NCBI GenBank assembly: GCA_003116975.1 | Contig: BGKB01000165.1 | Span: 93,492-157,491 of the forward strand | From: Aurantiochytrium sp. KH105 | Lineage: Eukaryota; Sar; Bigyra; Thraustochytrida; Thraustochytriidae | Direction: 5' to 3' | DNA: 64,000 nt | Shown here: one piece after another, positions 59,301 to 64,000 of the stretch | Layout: the number at the start of each line of letters is the position of its first letter | Position numbering within the stretch: the first letter of the stretch is position 1 | Made by a program: the position numbers and the translations under genes | Notes under the pieces: generated by a model | The model's database searches: none | Told to the model about the DNA's origin: nothing | What the model saw: the letters and a program-made list of their open reading frames with translations, nothing else

Positions 59301-60342
59301 AGGACCCGCAAATATCCAGCGTCTGACGCTAAAGTGTCTGAGTCGAGATCCGCGGTCGCGACCAAATTTTGAAGAGATTGTGCGACGCTTGAGTCTTCTT
59401 GCGGAAAATTCGTCAGATGAGCTGCTCGAGCACTTTGATTTGCCACGTGTGCACGAGATGCTCGAGGTTGGCAGCCTTTTCGACGTTAGCCTTGCGGCCC
59501 GCGAAGTGACCAAAATTGCGCATCATGTACATATACGTAGTCCTTTTCTTTTGAGCGGTGACGAGCGAGACACGGCCGATGACGCAGACGAGTTTTCTTC
59601 GCTGTCGTCCATAAAGACGGGGACCGCCAAGGTCTTGCTATTAACGTGGGTGTGCCCTCTGGTCGTTCGTCTCGTGGACCGCTTGACGCGGGAAACGGAC
59701 TTTATCTTGACGCGCGGTGGCGAGCGCGTTCAAGTGCACATTCCAGAACGCATTCTTGCCGAATTGGCGTCAGCCATTTACAATTTGTTGCAGGTATGCA
59801 GTGGCGATGAGGGTGTGACGATGCAAGCGGCCAATGTCCTTGCCGATCAGGGGCCACTGCCCGTTTTGGCGAGGCTCTTTATGTTTGCTGACGCTGCGCA
59901 AGAGTTCGATCATATTGACGTTCAGCCTTCAGCGTACGATCAAGAGGCGGAGATTCAACACATCGTGAAGAACCGAAACCCAGACTTTGGAAGCCTGATG
60001 CACGCAGGTCTTGTGCTCGCATATTTGGGTCTCGCCGCGCAAGAGACGCGCGTCGCGGACGCTGTGGCGCGTGCTGTTTCGGCACAAATGCACTCTCTTG
60101 ACGAGGCCTCGCATCTCGCATCCCGTGCACGATCTCGATGCCAATCCGTGGGCATCATGATTGGCACTGGTGGACTTATCTCCTTTGAGGCCGTTCGCGG
60201 AGGCCCCACGCTCCCATCCGTTCCACAATTCGGACCGTCTATCCAGGAGCTTCGCGAAGAAAATCTCAAGATGAAACGAGAGCTCGCAAGCTTACGGCGC
60301 AAGCTCGAGTTGTTAACGACATCTGATAATAGTGTAAAGTAG
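56359..60342 (+). CDS. PX-PH-TKL protein kinase with split catalytic domain
   Basis: 1327 aa from the ATG at 56359 (MESADEEDAT). A PX domain (about 65-195) contains RRRTDHFTSLHKL and FLRPLPRRRYF, contacts expected for phosphoinositides. A PH domain (about 302-412) has AGFLTKRGG, KSWKRRYFRLL and the closing Trp in RDAWMQAIQSA. The kinase starts near 565: GEGAAGQVFRG, VAVKKM, HRDLKSMNVLV, DFGLT and GTPQWMAPEV, a TKL-type (MLK/RAF-like) active set. After PFADRYKRFDFVDAVLEG the domain is interrupted by about 190 acidic, low-complexity residues, with a GAA-encoded Glu run near 59066-59103, before LTLKCLSRDPRSRPNFEEIV closes it. The remaining 320 residues are helical and end in a coiled coil (ELREENLKMKRELASL). 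Membrane-recruited signalling is inferred. Confidence 0.9.
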   Translation: MESADEEDATRPGAGAKRRGSGEDPTRAAAGGRGEPPGAERRGEDTRMLAGAQVDFASARLGSLKFRFAIPLTQMAYDPKTNTSFVQYCMVVQVQGLPPATQGRWMVRRRTDHFTSLHKLVTRVLEAKGTNYRPFLRPLPRRRYFESSAAATILSARRKRLKEYLQDVLALAEVDGDVCALACAFLDIDEEAVLGGTQPWRAQEDTFEASGPETSTHARHEAHDEFDVMVDKRSRIDAVVDMVRKPMRRGWLRLQKRPDADEDPDAAQMRGSDDEDDDDETQAALADALESKSPSVSANLALKAGFLTKRGGLHGGSKSWKRRYFRLLPMGLSYYSASTMTLLGVIRVGDAFTRVVSMNAEQTRLVRVPSNQFGFLVSTEDRELVLCANSCQERDAWMQAIQSAVAAYESGSGTAEGAGLACEEAEDDWYGFRPQTPFLGAGTGHAGSRETSMMGPVASRLQHVASQEQGVVEMNVNVDDDGDCIGEQEAGPDADEPTAATQVQANVDEGEKEVKRRLRRHHSSSASSIKYDPFDASRDKGKIRREEDSFNAPDLQRKDAWEVDWAQLDLHQKVGEGAAGQVFRGSLWGSEVAVKKMHCNELTPGMLRSLRKEVTILSQLRHPCVVLYIGACTQLPNVCIITEWCSRGSLFDVLHSSSLLLDTKRRLDLALQVAKGMSYLHGRPKEIIHRDLKSMNVLVTQAWQAKVADFGLTIVRRKSDIENEDGGHFGIQGTPQWMAPEVMEGNRYNGKVDVYSFGIVLTEIFTRKMPFADRYKRFDFVDAVLEGATPTIPVWASDTTCLDEFEEGDDEKCDEDSQNIVAVKPAQRTASQRHRQLRRRSLLFSEATATLRSKSLPIVHDVRPASLQTVGNGTADSESVLGDDTEQPMRTNEDGDSIDHKKEEEEEEEEEEEEEMEEDGLEDQEDHREQVGTMTAQRVLVMRKREGAMARSSWESEDEDARQRDGEADIPLTLGTSNEARGPANIQRLTLKCLSRDPRSRPNFEEIVRRLSLLAENSSDELLEHFDLPRVHEMLEVGSLFDVSLAAREVTKIAHHVHIRSPFLLSGDERDTADDADEFSSLSSIKTGTAKVLLLTWVCPLVVRLVDRLTRETDFILTRGGERVQVHIPERILAELASAIYNLLQVCSGDEGVTMQAANVLADQGPLPVLARLFMFADAAQEFDHIDVQPSAYDQEAEIQHIVKNRNPDFGSLMHAGLVLAYLGLAAQETRVADAVARAVSAQMHSLDEASHLASRARSRCQSVGIMIGTGGLISFEAVRGGPTLPSVPQFGPSIQELREENLKMKRELASLRRKLELLTTSDNSVK

Positions 60343-62774
60343 GCAAGTTTCTTCAAGAGCACCAGTGATTTTTTCCAAATATAGAGAGTCGAGTAAGAGA
60401 GGGCGGAGTTGTAATCTTGTATGAATAAAAACAAGATCGAGGCTCGAGTCGATGAATAGATAAGAAGCGAAGAATGGAAAAATGGATGGCTCGCACGAGT
60501 GGAAGAGAAGACAGTATACGAACTACTCATCGGGGATGAAAATCCTGCCGTGACCTGAAATGGGGTTTTGCGAGAAATACGTAAAGTGAGAAGCATGAAG
60601 AGACGACCTGAACCCCTCAGCAGATGTTGGAAATAAATAACTGCTTCCTCGGCCCAGAAGAGCGGTCGTAATATTTTTTTTTTAATCGCGCATAGTCTGC
60701 AGCGGAGACGAGATGACGCGAGGTTGGCTTTGCGTGATTGGGCCTAGACCGTGTTAGCGGAGCGCAGCGTTGACACGAGGCTGGAGCCAACGCTCTTGCT
60801 CAGAATGCGACTTCTTGCTCGAAAGGCAACATCTTGCTCACGATGCTATACGTTTTCTCAGAATGCGACATTATTTAGAATGCTCCAGACTGGCGGCAAT
60901 TAGTCCATGGACATCATCTGGTCGTGCTCACTGTCAGGAAACACAGAAAAAAACAAAAAACAAAAAAAACATTCAACACCGGGACTTCGCGTGCAGTCCC
61001 CTATCACACTACTAACCCGGCCCTACGTGACTTTTCTGCTCAGTGCGAATGAGATGAGGAGTTGCCCACGTGGTATGATCGAATGTGGAGCGCAATGACG
61101 GATGCGTATACTCATAAACACGTATGCAATTTTCGGGAGAAGAGTGACGCAGAGAAGACAGGGGTTTTTGTTGGCATGGCACTGAGGGAAGCGTCGTATT
61201 GAGAAATGCCCGAGTTATTGCATTCTTTTGAACATCGCTTGTCGATGGACTTGCGTTTCTGCCGACCGCTGCCGCTGCCCTGGCCATGCCGCCTTGCGTG
61301 CACGGCCCCAACGCTGAGGGCTGACGTCTATCCCGCGACCGCTCTCCAGCTCTGTCGCTCGCGTGCGGGCGCCTGTGCGTGCGCAAGACAGCAACGGCTG
61401 CGGGTACTGCTGGCGGATGCGTTTGGCTTAAGGCGACGGGTTCGGTGGCGCCATTCGTGCGCTGGCGCCCATACTGGGCCATTCGCAGCTTGCTGGCCGG
61501 CGCCCGAAGATCCTGCGCGCGTGGCGAAGATGATGATGCTCGAGAAATGAAGAGAGCGAGTATACGGAAAATAAAAAGAAACTGGTTGTGCAAGGGCGAG
61601 TCGCGTGGGAATCAAGTTGGGGATGGACAGAGCGAAGACGGCGAGATAGTCATCATCTCCTTTTTTCTTTCGATCGGCGAAGTGTCGCAGTGGGCGGCTG
61701 CCTTTGAGGTGACTGCGGCAACGGAGGGTCTTTGGTGATAGCATTGGATGAGACTGGGACGAGATCAGAGGTGCGTTGTTGTTGAGTACACGCACTTTGT
61801 TTTTTCCTTGCTAAGGATCAACATGATGACGGCTGCGGCGATGATGAGCACGTCTCTTCGAGCACTGGCAAGCATGCAGCCTTTACATTCTTATCAAGCC
61901 AAGCAGGCCAGGCCAGGCTGCCTCGTGAGCGACGCGTCTGACTTGGGCATCGGTGGCTAGCTTGCCGCGCAGCGAGCTCGTTTTTTTATTTTAATTTTTA
62001 AAAATGTGTCCATGTCCACATCTGCCAAGTGTTTTATCCGCGTTTTGCAAAGTGGATCATTGATCCTTGCAAATGAACAAACAGCCAGGCACAATCGGCG
62101 AAAACGAAGACTCGGCCAGTCTCGACCTCTCTGTCTCATCGTCGAAGACAAAACGACGAAGCCGGGCACCGCGGAGAGGCGAGGGGCGCGCCCAGGCAGC
62201 GCGCGAGCCCGCCAGGTGGTGTTGAGAGCCCGACGTGCGTTGGCGGGCGCGCGCTCGTGGCAGGTCCCGCCGCAGCGCTTTGGCGCACGGAGCGGCTTGG
62301 AGTTGGATTGATCCAACGATGATGCAAACGACGAGCGAAGGCGCGAAGGCGGCGACTGCAGGCGCGGGTGCCGGCAGCGCGAGCGAGCGAGCCAAAAGAT
62401 AGCGGGGAGGCTGAGTATGGTGAGCTGCAGTGGAGGCATGCGAGTCAGAAAGACCGTCTTGCGCTGCCCGGCGTCTCGGCCTCTTGCGCAGCAACGAGGA
62501 AGGCGAAGAAAAGGCTGCCGCAGCGTCCAGGTGCCCTCGCAAGCGCTTGTGCTCAAAGAAGACTCGAATGGCGCAGCGTGCATGTAATTTACAATGGGCT
62601 ACTCGTGCGCGTGGTGGTCTTGCATTGAGCTCACGTTCAAGTTGACTACAGCAAAGTCGATTGTTTTTTAGAATCGCGGCTGCTAGCGCCAATCGCTTTT
62701 TCGATGCTGCCTTGCGGGCCAACGCGGGGCATCAATACATAAGTTCATGCGGCCATGATCGCTGGCATCAGAGG
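60343..62774. other. 2.4-kb gap between kinase and right-edge gene
   Basis: Convergent 3' region. Open frames near 61000-61800 and 61960-62720 were read on both strands; none resembles a known protein. TTGCTC-(A/G)-(A)-GATGC-like short repeats occur near 60795-60880. Spliced short-exon genes cannot be excluded. Confidence 0.4.
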
Positions 62775-64000
62775 CTAGACTGTAGGCGCCATGTCGTCAA
62801 AGTCGTCGCTTGCTGCTGTGCTTTGTGCACGCGAAAGAATCTCGATCAGTGGAAATGACATTGTTCGGCGAAACGGGCGGTGCTGTTGCTCTTTCAGGTG
62901 ACGAGCGAGAGGCCGAAGGGCATCGAAGTCCTGCGAGGAGACTTGGCTGGGTTGTGTGCTTGGACAATGTGTCGTTGCCAATGGCTCACTGGCTCACGAA
63001 CTTGGACACCGAGCGCTCCAAGCGTGCTGCGGCCGGCGTTGTGAAAGCCACTTGGTTGCCTGTAATCTTGATCGTTCCATCCTGGCATTCCTCAGCTCAG
63101 CAGGCCAGAGGCATCTTCTGAAAGTCTCTTTGCGGGTCTGCCAGATAATCTCGCGTGTAGAGCGGACATGGTCGTCGATTCGAGACACGGTCGCCACCAG
63201 CCTTGCCAAAACCTTGAATTTTCTTGACCTGAATATGTATGTGCATACGCATGCGCGAGTTTGGGTCTTGCCGGCCGGCCGGCGTGCTGCGTTGAGGCGT
63301 GTAACATGCGAAAACCGACCCAAGAAGACGGCACGACGAGCACGGGTGCTGGTTGCTGGACTTGAGCGAGGCTGAAATTGCGCCGCCCCATTTCCGAGCT
63401 GAAGTAGCATTGGCGAGCTTGCCGAAGAAGCTCGCAACGATGATCTCAGAGACAATACGGTAGCAGAGAAGGTAGCTTGAGGCTGACTCGTGGTCATATG
63501 GCCAAGGTCAGATCGGAAATGAGAGATGGCCGGGACTTGCTGGTCTTGATTGCTGACTGACTGGTTTCGAAGATATGCGTATCTTTTCCCATACTGATGA
63601 TTGCCCCGACACTTTAGCTTGAAGAGACGTTTCAGGCCCAGATCACGACACCTGCTTGACCATGGTGTCACGCAATACGTGCGTACACATCACGTGATCC
63701 TGTTCTCTCCTGGTGCTTGCTGTCATTCTTGCGATGCGCTGACAAAATGTCGGGCAAAAGAAGCCGGCACGAACTGGCACGATGGACACAGCGCCAACTT
63801 AGCTCTTGCCATTTTCTAAAGCGTAAGCATTTGGTCTGAGGCAGCACGAGACTTTTCAAGGCCAGACGTGAAGAAGGCTGGGACCTCACTTGGATCTTCG
63901 CAAGAGGACCACTGCAAAAAAATAATTATTCGCCATTTGCAGCAGCATTCTCAGCATTCTTTGCTTTCAACATCACTCACGGCCATCCCAGTACACGCTT
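62775..64000 (-). CDS. Right-edge spliced gene, product unrecognised, 5' end outside window
   Basis: The terminal exon (62930-62775, 51 codons plus TAG) encodes DFDALRPLARHLKEQQHR onward and ends DDFDDMAPTV. It joins in frame, across a 67-bp intron (62997-62931, GTGAGC...CGCAG), to an exon 63081-62998 reading DGTIKITGNQVAFTTP to LERSVSKF. Further exon-like text in the same frame lies at about 63490-63330 (IVSEIIVASFFGKLAN, ARKWGGAISASL), but TGA codons intervene, so more introns are needed. A 69-bp intron at the edge (63980-63912, GTGAGT...TTTTTTTGCAG) is very clear. No domain recognised. Exon borders between 63082 and 63911 are unresolved; a decayed gene is the alternative. Confidence 0.45.
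62931..62997 (-). other. Predicted 67-bp spliceosomal intron
   Basis: GTGAGC donor and CGCAG acceptor. It contains an in-frame TGA right after the donor, and removing it joins two protein-like exons in phase 0. Confidence 0.55.
63912..63980 (-). other. Predicted 69-bp spliceosomal intron at right edge
   Basis: GTGAGT donor, an AT-rich body and a seven-T tract ahead of the GCAG acceptor. Length and donor match the 67-bp intron of the same gene. Confidence 0.6.

Overview
This window reads as nuclear DNA of a compact, GC-rich, intron-poor protist. A thraustochytrid (Labyrinthulomycetes, Stramenopila) is the best guess. The basis is single-exon eukaryotic housekeeping genes (RPN8, GCN2, COQ10, CLEC16A, HMG-CoA lyase), short intergenic gaps, many gene pairs that diverge or converge, CAG/GAA runs inside coding sequence, and a five-module Cys/His protein of the type often labelled 'WRKY19-like' in stramenopile annotations. 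The taxon is inferred and was not tested by any search.

Layout, left to right. 0.4-3.8 kb: TPR protein (+). 4.1-6.9 kb: CLEC16A/FPL protein (-). 7.2-9.7 kb: an IS607-type mobile element (-) with a serine recombinase (TnpA) and a TnpB/Fanzor-like RNA-guided nuclease, with hairpins after tnpB and repeated motifs beyond tnpA. 10.4-11.5 kb: AP2-domain factor (-). 11.5-18.3 kb: a long stretch of simple repeats with no gene I can support. 18.3-19.0 kb: DHHC palmitoyltransferase (+). 19.7-20.5 kb: EEF1AKMT4-like methyltransferase (-). 20.8-25.1 kb: GCN2 kinase (+). 25.6 kb: tRNA-Arg(UCU) (-). 26.6-28.1 kb: methylmalonate-semialdehyde dehydrogenase (+). 28.5-30.1 kb: poly-Q/His-rich protein (-). 30.5-33.3 kb: IQ-motif coiled-coil protein (-). 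34.1-35.0 kb: RPN8/PSMD7 (-). 36.1-37.3 kb: sulfotransferase-like membrane protein (+). 37.8-38.9 kb: HMG-CoA lyase (-). 40.1-41.4 kb: TPR plus villin-headpiece protein (+). 41.4-45.8 kb: repeat-rich gap. 45.8-47.0 kb: Cys/His-repeat protein (+). 47.8-48.9 kb: GNAT-like protein (-). 49.6-50.6 kb: two-RRM protein (+). 51.3-53.5 kb: Fritz/WDPCP-like protein (-). 53.8-54.4 kb: COQ10 (+). 54.7-55.9 kb: AGFG/AGD14-like ArfGAP (-). 56.4-60.3 kb: PX-PH-TKL kinase (+). 62.8 kb to the right edge: an unrecognised spliced gene (-).

Most genes are unrelated housekeeping or signalling functions with no operon logic. The stand-out item is the IS607-type element. Eukaryotic TnpB relatives (Fanzors) are RNA-guided nucleases. 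This copy keeps an apparently complete recombinase, has the relocated catalytic glutamate, and has an overlapping-frame arrangement that could produce a TnpA-coiled coil-TnpB fusion. Other unusual points are the TPR-villin headpiece and PX-PH-TKL architectures, a GCN2 with a large activation-segment insert, an ArfGAP lacking the arginine finger, and a sulfotransferase gene whose last codons, stop included, are repeated three times.
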